A stretch of 64,000 nt of DNA from Melampsora larici-populina 98AG31 (Eukaryota; Basidiomycota; Pucciniomycetes; Pucciniales; Melampsoraceae): NCBI RefSeq assembly GCF_000204055.1, contig NW_006768790.1:699534-763533 (forward strand), in the 5' to 3' direction. The notes under the pieces were generated by a model. The model was not told the DNA's origin and did no database searches. It was given only the letters and a program-made list of their open reading frames with translations. Shown here in pieces: positions 1-12,659 of the stretch. Every line of letters begins with the position of its first letter. Within the stretch, counting starts at the first letter, position 1. A program made the translations under genes and the position numbers.

Positions 1-1511
1 ATGTTCCATCCCCACGCACGAAGCTTATGCCTGTGTTATTTAAGCTTGAGTCTGACCTTGATGATTTTTGAACAAGGAAGAGAAACAAGACGAGGTGATA
101 AAGTTGAAGTTAAGGAATTTTGAGCGAAAGATGTTGAGAATGATGTCAAGTGGGGCTACACTACGGATCAACCCATCAATCTGTCTGGATTGCTGATGAG
201 GTCCTCTGTTGTTCTCTGTCTTCAACTTCATCATTTTATCTCTCAACTTGCATCAAGTCAAATCTCTTAAGATCTCCAAATGAAACTCGTGCTCAAATGC
301 TTTCCAATCACAGTACATCCATCCCATCACCTGATTGAATGATATTCCCAGGTTCAATGTGCTTCAGATGGCTTTATAAAGGGGCACCTCTGCTCTAAAT
401 AAATGAGTTTCCCGTCCTCATCATCATGTTTTGAACATACTTAGCCCACTATGTATAGTTTCATCAAATTGCTTTTTTCCATGAGGGTTTGAGCAAGCAC
501 AATTCATTATTTTCCAAGGCCTCAATCAAATGTTTTGATCAGATAAAATCAGTTTCCTAACCCATTGGCAAAGAACACTTATAGATTAGCATCCTCAAAA
601 GAAGCCTGAAATCTTTTTGGACCAATTCAGAACCACTCGTGCAATCTTGCCTGTAGTGATTCATGAAGCAAGTAGGTTAAATACCCAAGTAGATGTAATG
701 CCAAAAGATATATATCAGATAAAAAAAGATTGATATAATTTTTCACATCATCATCAACATCACAATAACAATAATGATAAATCCACATTCAAATTCCAAA
801 AAAAACTCACCAAACCTTTCAATTCCAAGCTCATCATCATTCACCCTCAACCTCAAGTTCAAGCTCAACGCAACATATGGAAAAAGTTATAAATAAGTTC
901 ACATTCAAAAAAATTCATCATGTTAATCCACAAAATCAAAAAATCAAAACATTAAAAAACCAAAAAAAATTGACTATATAAATTAATATTTAATCAAAAC
1001 AATTCAATACAAAACTTCTTTCGAAAAACAAAAAAGCTCATCAAATTCCAAATGTTCTTCCCCCCAAAAAACACAGAAATAATGATGATGGAAAAACCTT
1101 CACAAACGAAAAAACCAAACCCAAAACCCGTTGGTAAAACCAAATGAAAAAACCCAAAAGGTAATAAATCTTAAGATCACCACCAAACGAACAAAAAACC
1201 ACATATAAGTATATATATGATAAATAAATTAATTCATCAAAATATAAATCATAAAACCAATGCAAAAAATAAATATTGTCTATAATGAATGTAAATTGAC
1301 TAAGTCAAAAAGAAAATCATCAAATTAAAACCATCTCAATAACCTTTCCTTATCTCTTAATGTGTTATACAGTTTTCCCAAAAAATGAATGAATAAACAT
1401 CTCAATCAAATCATATAAATCAATCAAATTTCAAAATCCCAATTTAAATTAAATTCTCATCATCCTTTTAACATCACACCTAAAACAAAACAAAAAAAGT
1501 TTCCATGAAAT
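1..1511. other. Intergenic region, no gene recognised
   Basis: A+T-rich sequence with short open frames only (68 and 62 codons near the left edge, 74 codons at 1041-1265). The longer ones lack convincing starts or family resemblance. Positions 700-1500 are mostly A-rich simple sequence, probably the 3' flank of the gene that ends at 1512. Nothing else is supported. Confidence 0.6.
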
Positions 1512-4500
1512 TTAATTATAAGTAAGTTGTCTGATCGAAATAGAACCTGAAGCTCTTGTATGAGATAATGAAAGATTCGGTGATCGTTCTCCTGATCCAT
1601 GACCAGAAGAAGCGATCTCTTGCTCATTCATAGATAAGCTAGAAGTATAACCAACAGTCACTGGGAAGGAAGTAGGTCGAGATGGACTGAATCCTATGGA
1701 ACTTCTTCTAGTGAGGTATGATGTCATTAAAGGTGGATTGTTAGGGAATGTTAAACGATTTGCAGAAGGTGATAAGGATGCTCTTGATTTCACTTGACGT
1801 AAGGTTGGTTCACATGAAACGATTCGATCTCCAGGTAAGGCTGAAGAGCCAAGGAAAAGAGGCTTCAAGCGTAATTTTCGCTCGGCTGATGACGGTTCAC
1901 TTGTCATGCTTGTGGAAGTCAAATTCTCAGTTTGACCCTCTTCCTCTGGGGCCTCGGAAATCGATTCCGATTGTAGATTCATGTTCCGAGACCACTTGGA
2001 GCTCGATCTTCGATTATCTTCAGCTGTCATTGAAGATGACATCTGCTGGTTCACACTTGATGCCCTTGGGTGACTCCCAACATGCGATGAGTCAATTGTA
2101 CCCGAGCTTGCTCGTCTCGGTGTCTCTGGTCTTGATACCCGGCCAAAAGACTCAGCAATCGGGGCTGAAGCGGGTCTCTCTCCCTCAACGTCATGGCTTT
2201 CATGTTTACAAGATTCACCGGCGGCGCGGGAAGGCCCACCAGATAGCCGTTGCCGACGTTCAAGTAAGCCAGGGGTTCCAGGTGGTGGCATGACATCAAG
2301 AGGTGAAGGATTGCTTTCGGGGTCAGCCATATTGGGAGTGAGGGGTGGTGAGAGGTTCGACGCTGGTTTTTCATCGATCTGAGGATGAGATGGTTGAGAT
2401 AGAACTCGGAGCTGCTGCCTCGGTACACTCGCGAGGAGATGGCTGTGCGACGAATGAACAGGAATTCGACCAGGAATTGGTCTACCGACTGAGCTAGGCA
2501 AGCTTGGTAGTCGACGTTCAGTATCAGTGATTACAGACGAGAGCTGATCATGTGACATCTTGGGTTTAATCCGAGATGATGAGAGATTAGGTGAAGCAAT
2601 TGAAATGTTCTCAGAGTTTGCATTCGAGCTGGTGGGCTGCGAGTTGACAGTCTTTGTGAACGATGGCTTGGGGATCGAGGACCGCAGATTGGGTGTCGAA
2701 AGTTGTACCCTTGGAGCCTTTAGCATCGTCTTTGCAAGCGTTCCCCTAGGTATCGCAGTCTTTGCGAAGTTGAATGCCAATGGAGTGTTTGATTCCTCCC
2801 CATTGACGGCTGCAGGAGACAAAGCGGACCTGTTTTCAGCTCATGTGCTTCGAGCGTTATGGACAAAAGATGCTTACCTGTTGGACTTTCGTGGATTGTC
2901 CCCGATCTTTTCCGGGATGTGCCATGGCATGACTGTGGCTGCACCAGATTGGAGGATGGAGTGGGATTCAACTGAAGTGACGAAGGCTCCAATGGCCTCC
3001 GAAGTGTAGATGAAGGTCGGGGAAGAGTAGCAAATAGCGAAGGGGTCGATGAAGGAAGAACCGTAGAGCGCGGAGCTTTGGTTGAAGATAATCTGGATGT
3101 AAAGGGAAGTGAGTTGGGCATGTATGCAGGACGTCGCGGATGATCCAGAGATAAATCAAATTCTTCTTCATCCGAACTCGAGGGTTCTTCAATCACTTTC
3201 ATGGGTTGTGGTCGGTATGCGGGTTTGAATTTCGAATGATTATTTGATTGAACAGCCATCGATAAGGAGGATCTCTTGTGTTCCAACATAGGCTGGTAGC
3301 GCAGAGAAAAAGAAATGTGTCAGTGTGCTGGATACGGAATCGAGTGTGAAACAAAACAAGGACAAACTCTATTGGTACTACCCAGATCCAGCTTCGAAAG
3401 TGAAGATTGATGTCGAAGCTTACTCTGAGGAGAATGATGGGGGAGTTGATGAAATGGTTTATGATCTATGGGTGTGATGGGAGTTAAGATGGAAGCAGTG
3501 GAATTGGTGGTAAAAGAACATGTGGATGACGAAGATCGAGTGCGACCATCGGAACGAGTACCAGATGGCACCGCATTAAAAGTAGGGCTAAAGGCGAGTG
3601 ATAAGATGTCCTTGTTCTTTTGGGCAGGTATGATGGGATTCTCCATAGTAGTAAAAAGGTCATCACGGTCATAGTCATCATCAAGTTCCGTTCCAGGTAG
3701 ATTCGAAGGAGACGAGGGCGAAGGTGGATCTTGAAAGGAGATTGGACGTGAGAGTTGATCTTCAATATATTCGCCTTGATAACCCAATCGCTTTGCGAGT
3801 CTATCGAGGGATTCTTCCAAGTCAATTTCACTCTCGTCGTCATCGGACTGAAGTGGACCTGATTGTAGTTCTAGGCTACCGTGATGTTGTTTGATCCATT
3901 CAGAGAGGTCCCCAACGGAAAAGGTTGAAAGATGTTTATTGGAGGTACTCGTGAGCGAAATTCGTTTCGCTTTCGAAGTCATGTCAAGCTCAACAGATAG
4001 AGTCGGTTTCAGTTGACTGGCGGCGTTGCTGTTGGTAGCCTTGTGAGAAGGAATGTATGAAGAAGTCGCCTTTGGAAACGATTGATCAAGGATATCTATG
4101 TTGGATTCTTTGATGGATTGTGAGGTAACAAAGTTTTCAACACTCTCGATCAAGTCTTCCTCTTCTGGCAACATCACCACGTCTGACCAATTAATTGACT
4201 CGTAAGAACTTGTTAATAAATCGTCGTCATCCTCAAGTTGATGGGTGGGAAGTGGAGTCACTTTCAAGTCGTCTTCGCAGGCGGAATCAATGAAAAGTTC
4301 TTCGGCTAGAAGTGAGCCGTCAATCGTGTCGAGTTTAAACTCTTCCTGGTGGGAGCCCGGGTTTGACAGAAGTCCCACGATAGCTCTGTCCGCTTCTTGT
4401 TGATCCGGCTTACGGTATTGATGAGATGGTTCGTGTGTATTAGGAGTCTGATTATCAAGATGAGGAAGATGGGTCTTGATAGGCGAGCTGATTACACTGC

Positions 4501-5326
4501 AGTCGACACTCTTCCCTGAGTAGTCATCCCTCTGGTGAATTGACCAATGCATCTTGGTATGAGAAGTATCGATGGCTAAGCCACCCAGTATTCCATCTTG
4601 TTTGACGCTAGGTGTGGGTAAGATAGGCTGATGTTGATGAACAGGTAACATTGAAGAAGATTCGGCTTTCGATGAAGGAGATCTTAAAGGTATAGAAGGG
4701 AAACCAAACGAAAGTGCTGTTTGTGGAGGATTAGATGGAAGAGGAGGTAATGGAAGTTTAGGAGGTTGAGATGGATCAAAGGCTTCACTGATAGGGATTG
4801 AAGGACGAGGGGATTGACTGAGTTGAGAAGTGAATGGAAATCTATAAAGTTCTCTAGGAGTCAATGTTAATGGAATCTGAGGGATTGGAGTTGAAGGAAG
4901 TGAAGTAGTATTTGATCTAGGTGGAGGTGGCATAGGGAACTTTTTAAAATCAAATTCTGAATCATCCGATGAAGCTGAAGTTGGAATCGTTGGGGAGGAA
5001 GGTGCATTGTTGGTTATGCTATCAATGTTTAATAAGCTATTGGAACGCTGAAAGGACCAAGTTGAACCTGCTAGTTGTTTAAATTCGTTAATAATATCCA
5101 CATCATTAATCCTCTTGTTCACTGTCCTGAGCTTCTTGATTGTCTTCTCATTCTCTTCAACACTGTTCTGCTTGAACTTGGAATCAGTATTATTCGACTT
5201 CTTTTGTTTATTTGAATGACTAATCGATAATACTGGTAATTGGATGATTTTCTTTTTCTTTGGATTCACTGGTCCATTACATTCAATCAATGGATTGAGT
5301 TTAAAGCTTGCTTGGATATTCGCCAT
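1512..5326 (-). CDS. Large Ser/Pro-rich protein of unknown function (3 exons)
   Basis: Joined exons, minus strand: 5326-3368, 3292-2878, 2809-1512, giving 1223 residues. Intron 1 (3293-3367) has a GTTTGT donor, phase 0; intron 2 (2810-2877) has a strong GTAAGC donor and CTGCAG acceptor, phase 1. The frames join cleanly. The start is the ATG of MANIQASF; the open frame continues upstream only from a GTG. The protein is rich in Ser and Pro and looks mostly disordered, with proline runs (MPPPPR near residue 150, LPLPPLPSNPP near residue 200) that could bind SH3 or WW domains, acidic patches (EDDDD, DDDES) and basic Arg-Ser stretches towards the C-terminus. No catalytic domain, membrane segment or signal peptide is visible. 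I do not recognise the family. A signalling or polarity scaffold is possible but only a guess. Confidence 0.75.
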
Positions 5327-8300
5327 CTTAGAATCTTTCTTTCTTTTGAAATATAAATAGATCACATCAACTCTTGGTCACTTTTGTTAACTTGATACCA
5401 TGATGATAATTTCAAGCACTTACCACTTTCAATCGAAACCAAACACAAAGAGTATTGTATGTATCAACTCGAATGATCAAACCGAAGAAATCTTGAATCG
5501 GAAGTCAAATCTGAATCTCATATCAACAATCGAATCCAATAAAGAGAGGATATAAAGGATAGTTTGTATAAATGTAAAACTACAATGGATTGAACAAAAG
5601 AAAGTCTTGAAATCCAAGTTGGGATTTGAAAATTCTTGTATTGAAATGAGAACAGGAATCGAAGTTTGATGTATATGTCAATGAGCTGCAGAGAAATCGA
5701 GATAAATCTGAGTGTAAGTTGAAGACTTGGTAATCATAAATAAATGAATGGAAGAATGAATGAGATAAATTGTGAGGGGAACTGATTGATATGATATGAT
5801 AGTTAGATGAATTGAATTTGATCGATGTCTCTAGATCAGGATATCCATCAACAATCAAGATTGATCTCGAATGAAAATGACATTCTTTAGAATTAAGAGT
5901 AAGACTACTTCTTTTTATGAATCAATCGAGTCTAGATGTAAACCAGTTGGTTATCGAATCAGAGAAGTTCAGTCCAAATCAATCTTTTCCTTCTAGACTC
6001 TTCATTTGAGCTCAAGCATTTCTTAGATGTTTTGATCTCAAGTTAAGCTAATTCTAATCTTTTGCGCCCAATGTAAACTGATTTCTATTGGTTTCTATGA
6101 CTTGACTTTTCAATTTCCTCAATGGGAACGCCATGGCGTGTGAAAGGCACAGTCATGATGACAATTAACCTTCATGCTCTCCCTCATGACCCATTCTTCA
6201 AAGTTCACTCACTTCGAATGGATCCGAGATGCAATTCTACCAGGTGGCGGAGAAAAGGCCAGCCCGTCAGGACCCCGGAAAGCTCCTGGAGAACAAACCG
6301 TCCTCGATCCATTCCGGCCCCGGCCCTCACACTTTCACTATTTGCCCCGAGGAGAGGTGGGTTAACATGGATTTCTCGGTGGTAGGAGAAGCGCCTTGAT
6401 CAGGGCTCTCGATTACATATACTTTCAGTTTTGTACCACGTGTAATCACCGAGATATCCGTATGTAAGTACCCGACCCGAGCCGGTATGGATTTTCATCG
6501 GTCTGGGGGGGCAAAAGTTACAAATCACACATTTCCCAAGCCACCAGTCATGTTCAGGGTCAGACATGTGTACCATCTGATAGCCCTCGTTGAGGCGCAT
6601 CTTTTGCACCTGTCACATCTCTGGTACCATGTGACATGACTTCACAAAACACCGGTATCCAAAAACCCCCTCAGGACGGTTTGTTCTCCAGGAGCTTTCC
6701 AGGGTCCTAGCCCCAGAGAATTGGAGGACTGCCGGAGGGTGGGATTCAGGGGAATGGGAATGGGCTGTATGAGCCTGACCTCACCGCCACGTTTCAGAAC
6801 AGAGGTTTAGGCTGAGCCTCACTGAGCAGTACACAGCAAACTTCTTTGTAAACATTCCTCCCATCGGCCTACATCAAAACCGTACTTTGTCAATCTTGTT
6901 AATGCATTATCACAAGGTGGGTACAACAATAAGGGCGCGACATAAAACTAAATTTCATAGATATCGACCGATGTTAACATCCTACTCTGAAGAACCTATG
7001 AACAGAGTCCTGAGATTTCATTTGATGATTTCGATTGATAAGAAAAATTAAACTAGTTCTTCACCAAAGAAATCAAAACCGAAATGTAATAGATAGAATG
7101 TGTACAATCCTGAAATCTACATATGTATGGATAGATACGAGCAAGCAGAGTTGGCCTGGCCTAGCTGTGCCATCTGGAATGAAATACAAATCTATGAGTT
7201 AATAGATACGAGTCGATGGCCTGTACTATAGATACAAGTTGATGACCTGGCCTGGCTGAGCAATCTACTGCTGTAGTTTGTAAAGCAGTCAGAATCGATG
7301 AATCGACATGACTAACGTGTGATCTGCCTAGCCCGACTGGGTTTGTAGAAGCCTTGCATCTAAGGGATGAAATGAATTTGTGTGCACGATATAAATACGG
7401 CGGAAGTGATATACGATCAGAGGAATAATCACATTGACAATATTGCTATCACTCATCATGCTTTTGACTACCTTTATTGCCACTCTTCGAGCAGAAAACC
7501 CCTTTTGCTTATGTGTTGGAGTGATATATGACTCTCGAGTGTCGGGTTGGCCATTTTTTGGTCTTTTGTATGCTTCGTTGTGGAATAATCACTTCTCTGC
7601 TTAATGCAGTTTTTTGAAAAATATCTACCGTGTTTTGGGATGCGTTTGAGCCAGCAGCCTAGTGCGCTAGCTGGAAGTATCAAGACAGTACCTTACCGGA
7701 TTGGGTGTCGGGTATATTTTGTACGGCTATTCATTTGTACAGCTTCCATTCCCATTCCCATCCCATTCCCAATCTCCGGCAATCCTCTGGTGCTCCCCCT
7801 AGCCCGTCCCACCCATCGCAATTCAAAACCCCTCGAGGTGCGACTTCTGTCAATCACATTCACATCTTATCGTGTTGATTTTCGATCTTTCATCTTGACT
7901 ATGGACAAAAATCAGAAATCGATTTCACCCGATTTCACCCATTGATTCATGGGTGATTCAACGGGACCATACACAGATGGGTTGACAGAATTGCCCAAAT
8001 CGTTCCATCGGAGCGATTGTTGAATCACTTTGTCCAAGTCTACAACCCTGGGACCACATATCCATCAAGAAACAAGTGATGTTGTTTTTATTTATCACCG
8101 GTCAGTGTTTCAATCAAGACAGTCAAGTTGGTTAATGTGAAAGTTGAGTTACATATTGCAAAATGAGAGTTGAACTCATAAAGATCAGTTGTTAGCAAAC
8201 ATGACATTACCTAGTACAATTGCCAGTAGGGCCTCATCAAAATTCAAAGTTGAAGTTGATAGAATGGGTTCCAGAGATGAGACAGGAAAGTTGAGATTAC

Positions 8301-8505
8301 AAATGCTCAGTAAGTGGGATAGGGAAAAAATCACTTGGCAAAGTTTTTATCGGAGGCAATCTTGATCATTGCGAAAGAGTGTGAATTGATGAATAAGCTC
8401 TTTAGTAACCATTGAGAAATCATCATGATGTGATTGGCCGGAGTTTTCGGTTATGTTACACCTGCTTGCTAAAAATCATTGTGACGTCACTACACAGCTG
8501 TTTCC
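5327..8505. other. Intergenic region with scattered repeat fragments
   Basis: The first 600 bases are probably the promoter and 5' leader of the Ser/Pro-rich gene; a 92-codon frame at 5580-5858 looks like leader sequence. From about 6120 the sequence becomes more GC-rich and repeated: G-rich text near 6711-6770 returns as an imperfect inverted copy near 7735-7800. Open frames here (69-113 codons) have no recognisable product. Confidence 0.5.
6269..6708. repeat. Inverted repeat pair, 36-bp arms
   Basis: Positions 6269-6304 and 6673-6708 are reverse complements with one mismatch; the shared core is AAAGCTCCTGGAGAACAAAC. The arms lie about 370 bp apart with no recognisable gene between, so this may be a worn miniature transposon or the ends of a deleted element. 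No target duplication was found. Confidence 0.6.
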
Positions 8506-8582
8506 CTAACTTAACTAAGTCCCTCTGTGGCCCAGACACTTTTTCCTCGCGAGCTCGGGTGTCTGGTCTGGAGAGGGACTTA
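8506..8582 (+). repeat. Short palindromic repeat, copy 1 of 3
   Basis: It starts CCTAACTTAAC and runs into TAAGTCCCTCT; it ends AGAGGGACTTA, so the ends are inverted repeats. The middle reads GTGTCTGG on one arm and CCAGACAC on the other around a GCGAGCTCG centre. Related copies lie at about 43856-43940 (same orientation) and 44871-44951 (reversed). Probably a miniature DNA transposon. Confidence 0.6.
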
Positions 8583-8693
8583 TCCATTAATCTGAGGGTG
8601 TGTCCCTAAAACTCACAGGTGGGACAGTGTGTGTTTTGTTGGTTCAGCACGTGTGTCTCACGTGCTGGGGATCCTTTTGTTTTGCATCCATTC

Positions 8694-8818
8694 TACTGTT
8701 GTTCTCGAAAAGCTTGTCCAAGTTTTCCCGCCAAATTGCTCGAGTTTTGCGGGAAAACTCGGACAAGCTGCTCGAGTCTTGCGGGCAAACTTGGACAAGC
8801 TTTTTGAAAACGACAGTA
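8694..8818. repeat. Palindromic miniature element, about 125 bp
   Basis: The left arm (TACTGTTGTT followed by GCTTGTCCAAG) is mirrored by the right arm ending GACAAGCTTTTTGAAAACGA then CAGTA. The arms are about 40 bp with few mismatches, and a third partial copy of the CGGACAAGCT motif sits in the middle. TA at each outer edge would fit a Tc1/mariner-type target duplication, but TA is too short to prove it. The element ends 14 bp before the hAT target duplication. Confidence 0.55.
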
Positions 8819-8832
8819 CTACCACTACATAC

Positions 8833-8856
8833 ACTACGGTTCACGCTCACACCCGG
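8833..8856 (+). repeat. hAT left target duplication plus 16-bp terminal inverted repeat
   Basis: ACTACGGT (8833-8840) is the target duplication and TCACGCTCACACCCGG (8841-8856) the terminal repeat. Both match the right end exactly. Confidence 0.92.
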
Positions 8857-9588
8857 TGCCACGAAGCCTCGTGGCCCCCTAAAGGGGCGCATGGCGAGGG
8901 CGAGGGCGCAGGCCACGCCCTGGCCTTCGCCCCGAGCCACATGTGGCCTTTGCAGGGCGGCCTCCGGGTGCCCCACATCCAATAACGAGTCTGATCAACA
9001 AAGAAGAGACTTTCATGAAGACGATCGATCGAAGTTGAACCTATCAATTGTTTTCATTCTGGAATGGTTGATAGGGAGCTTCTCATCCCTCATACACTTC
9101 TTTAACAGCTTCACATCTTCCGAGGGACTGAACATCATTCTTGAACCTTTGCTATTCCAAAGTATGAAAAGATAGCATAACTTTTGTTTGACTTTTAATG
9201 AGATCATCTATTGTTCTCTAATCGTTCTACCTAAATTAATCACAGCTTGTATTTTTTCATTCTTTTAACAATCACTGGACCAAAAAACATCATCTGTAAC
9301 AATCAGAAATGATGATGATGTGACCATAACAAACCTGACTGATTTCAAATTACAGGCTTATGAGACAAATGAGATGAAATGTTTGTATTCGGTTCTCAGT
9401 GAGCTGGAGATCCTTGGTTAGCTTAAACTGAGGAATTTGATTCCAAACTTTTCATTTTCTTCTCAGTTGAAGAATGAGAGTTTTTTTGTACTGGACCGAT
9501 AGAAAGCCCAACTTTAAAAGCGAGCTGAACGTTTTTTTATAGGACATAGTTTGCATTGCAGAGAAATCAGAACAAAATATCTTAAGCA

Positions 9589-9874
9589 TTTGAAAAGACT
9601 CTTTTTGAGCTAATTGAGGATATAAAAACGATGTATTGAAAAGGTATGTAATTGAAGATTTGGCTCGTATTCCAGAGGCACTTATCGATTCGCTTCAAAC
9701 TTGGAGAATGACAACACATATGTATAAAAACTTTGAAAAGACTCTTTTTGAGCTAATTGAGGATATAAAAACGATGTATTGAAAAGGTATGTAATTGATG
9801 ATCTGGCTCGTATTCCAGAGGCACTGATCGATTCGCTTCAAACTTGGAGAAAGACAATAGATATGTATAAATTA
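9589..9874. repeat. Tandem direct duplication, 143-bp unit x2
   Basis: A 143-bp unit beginning TTTGAAAAGACTC (9589) repeats at 9732 with a handful of differences. The second copy runs up to the transposase stop codon. It lies wholly inside the hAT element, in the 3' region of the transposase gene. Confidence 0.85.
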
Positions 9875-12059
9875 GTTGAGGATATTCATCCAACTTTTCA
9901 AGCACACTTGCTCCATGAGAGTATCAGCCTTCATTGAGCATCTGTAATTGTCCATTACACGACCTGCATCTGAAAAGCAGCTTTCAGACGGAACACTGGT
10001 TGCTGGAATAGCGAGTATAGCTTGAGCAAGCTTGCTTAGGTGAGGGTACTCAAGGCAGTTGAGTTGCCAGTAACCTAATGGGGTTTGAGTTTGAGGCTCG
10101 CGTGACCGAGTGAGATATGATGTGATTTCGTCTCGAAGGTGAAAAACAGGACGAGAAGTTGAGGTTTCCCCAAACAGATCATCTGAGCTGAGATTTGGTT
10201 GATTAGCTTCAAATGACTCGATGGTGTCTGTAATTCCAAGACGAATACACTCGGTGTTGATGTGATACTCCAGAGTATCACGCGATACAATGGTTGGACA
10301 GATTCCCTCAAGTTTGTTCCTGGGATCGAGAACTGCTGCTATGAGATAGGTGGGCTTCCTGATGGCATTGTTCCTGTAAAGGGTAAGTTTATCGTACATG
10401 GGCTTCAAAGCTGATCGGATACCAGGCATTACGTCTGAATCTGATGTGTTCATGGACTGCAACGATAATTGAAGATATGAGCAAGTGACAATAGACCAAG
10501 ATTAGATGGAATCTGTTCTCGGTACCCACCATTTCAAGACATCTCATCATATTTTCGTAAGCTAAGGCTGCTAAGGATAATGTAGGGTATTTGGAAGCGG
10601 AAAGCTTGGATGTGATTTTTTCAAAAGGTTGAAGAAATTTAACCAGATTTTCGAGTATATCCCATTCAAGGTCACTGATTCGGAGGTCAACATATTGAGG
10701 GTCATTGTTGAGTTTGAAGTTAATAACATGTTTCAATCAAAGGACACGGGCACAGACATGACTGAGAGAGTTCCAACGAGTCAGGCATTCTGTTCGAAGT
10801 CCAAGCTCTTTTTCAATTCCAGGTGTTTTTAATGCTATTTCTCGAATGTCCAACGCAAATTGATGACCATTTTTGTACTTATTTGAGAGTTCATTTATCT
10901 TTTGAAGGAGACATGCAGTCTTTGTCGAAATGATGTGGTCAACAGCGTCAGCAAACTCCTCCGGTACATTCATATGATTTGGCTTGAGACTGTTAGTGAA
11001 GTACTTGAGACATGCTCGCACTCCCAGATTGATTACGTGAGCTATACATCCATTGAGGTGTTTGGATTGAGAGAACTGCGGAATAGTGCCTTCAAGGGAA
11101 GATGCCAAAGTGTTATTGTTGGAAGCATTGTCGGCAGTGATGCAGTAAAGTTTGGAGCGTAACGAAAATTGATCGAGGACACCTAGTAGATGTTTGGCTA
11201 GATTGTCACCACTGTGTGGGCCTTTGATTTCAATAAGTGAAATGATAGCGTTCTTCAACTCGAATTTTGAATCAATCCAATGTGCTGTCACCCCCAAAAT
11301 TGATTTGTGATTACGTGAGGTCCAGGAGTCGCAAGTGAGACTGATGTGATTGATAGATTGAAAGTGATTGATGAGACGTGCTTGATAAAGTTGAAATGAT
11401 CCAAATATTGCATCTTTCAATGCAGTGGGAGTTATGAGAAGAGATTTGGATCTCGGGTTGAGAAGTGACAACAGATTTTTGAACGCTTTCGAGTTGACAA
11501 ACTGAAAGGGCAACTCGTCTTGAATGCACATCTTGACAAGTGCTTTCTTAAAAGATTCAGGTGACAAAGTGGCCTAATGTGATTCATCATAACTGAACAT
11601 GTAAGCTGATTAAAACAATACCACAGAAAATTGATAATGATGATATCTTACCATGTCATCTGGATCCTCTTCTCCAAGCTTGTCCTTTGATGTCAATCTA
11701 TGGATTTGATTGAGATGACAACTGAGAGATCTAGTGCTGCCGTTTGCGTCTTGAGCTATTGAACTTCGACATAAATCATTTGATAACTTTTCACTGGGAA
11801 GCTGGCAGACAAACTTGACCTTTCTGCCAATGATATCAGGTTCAAAATATTCCCATACCCAGGAAGTGCGCTTCTTGATCAATTCTCGAGTCTCTTCTAA
11901 ACGTCTTTGAAGTTCTGCATTTGTCTTTGGAGACCTTGTTCTTTGAAATGAGTGACTTGAAGATGTTGCACTCAGCCCTTGTGATCGAGGTGATAAGGGA
12001 GAGTGGCGGATGTGTCTTCTTGATTCACTCAGATTACTAGCTCTAGATAATTGTGACAT
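9872..12059 (-). pseudogene. hAT transposase with one in-frame stop (3 exons)
   Basis: Exons, minus strand: 12059-11652, 11573-10530, 10456-9872 (679 codons). Introns are 11574-11651 (GTAAGA donor) and 10457-10529 (GTGGGT donor), both phase 0. The N-terminal part (about residues 60-125) resembles a degenerate BED finger: WVWEYF, later a Cys, then HLNQIH. The catalytic core shows CDSWTSR (Asp near 218), ITADNASNN (Asp near 284), CIAHVINL and TRWNS. The C-terminal hAT dimerisation domain is typical: IPATSVPSESCFSDAGRV, later LKSWMNIL. TGA at 10737-10739 interrupts the frame straight after TRWNSLSHVCARVL; the same frame continues with normal hAT sequence (EWDILENLVKFLQPFEKIT). Most likely a nonsense mutation; a missed small intron is the alternative. 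Confidence 0.85.
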
Positions 12060-12259
12060 GTTTTCAGTGTGAGTTGATAGTGGTTTGTGTCCTGACGTGT
12101 CAAGCCTACTAATGGTACGATTAATCTATGGCCTCACTGTCCACTTGGGGCTTCAACATGGCACCATGGGAAAGCCCTGTCTAGCCAAGGCCTGACCATG
12201 GCAGGCCATGCCGGGTGCAGGCCATGGCCCTAGCCATGCCCTGAGCCCTGAAAAATGGG

Positions 12260-12283
12260 CCGGGTGTGAGCGTGAACTACGGT
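12260..12283 (-). repeat. hAT right 16-bp terminal inverted repeat plus target duplication
   Basis: CCGGGTGTGAGCGTGA (12260-12275) followed by ACTACGGT (12276-12283), mirroring and matching the left end. Confidence 0.92.
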
Positions 12284-12640
12284 CCAATCAGGTCATCCGG
12301 CGGATGTCCTGTCTCGCGTCATCCAACGGAGATCCGGCTGATCTCCGTTGATTATCCTCACAGAGGAGGTCGCGCGGATGAGATCAATTGTAGCATATGG
12401 TAAACCACCACAAAGGATAAAGAGTGATGGGAGGTGGCAGAGCAACCAATTAAATTGTATTGTGTGGCCTATCTCAGCATTAAAAAAAGAGGCTTGAATA
12501 GTTTTGCACAAACACAGGGCGCATGTTTATGGAGTGGTTTTGACCCTTCACCACAATTGGGTGTCAAGCTTTCATTGATAGCCACACACAAACCAGGCTA
12601 TGCTCACCTTGGGAGCAACCACTGAGGTCTTCACTGTCAC
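12284..12640. other. Unassigned sequence right of the hAT element
   Basis: Contains a short palindrome around GGAGATCCGGCTGATCTCC (about 12330-12348) and no convincing gene. Confidence 0.4.
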
Positions 12641-12659
12641 AAACTTCAACTATGATGTT

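Larger units (their letters stand above)
8841..12275 (-). mobile_element. hAT DNA transposon, complete ends and 8-bp target duplication
   Basis: The left end TCACGCTCACACCCGG (8841-8856) is an exact reverse complement of the right end (12260-12275). Both are flanked by the same 8 bases, ACTACGGT (8833-8840 and 12276-12283), the 8-bp duplication made by the hAT superfamily. The 3435-bp element carries a minus-strand hAT transposase. Both subterminal regions are GC-rich with repeated GGCC-containing words (8870-8960 and 12170-12250), which may be transposase-binding sites as in other hAT elements (inference). Exact ends and target duplication argue for a fairly recent insertion; the in-frame stop in the transposase suggests this copy now needs help in trans. 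Confidence 0.92.

Noticed and set aside
1748..3009. Plus-strand frames of 181 and 149 codons opposite the Ser/Pro-rich gene
   Set aside because: They are antisense shadows; the minus strand has matching splice sites and a continuous three-exon frame.
8600..9175. Overlapping frames of 191, 118 and 112 codons on both strands
   Set aside because: They arise from a short palindrome and the GC-rich hAT terminus; no product resembles a known protein.
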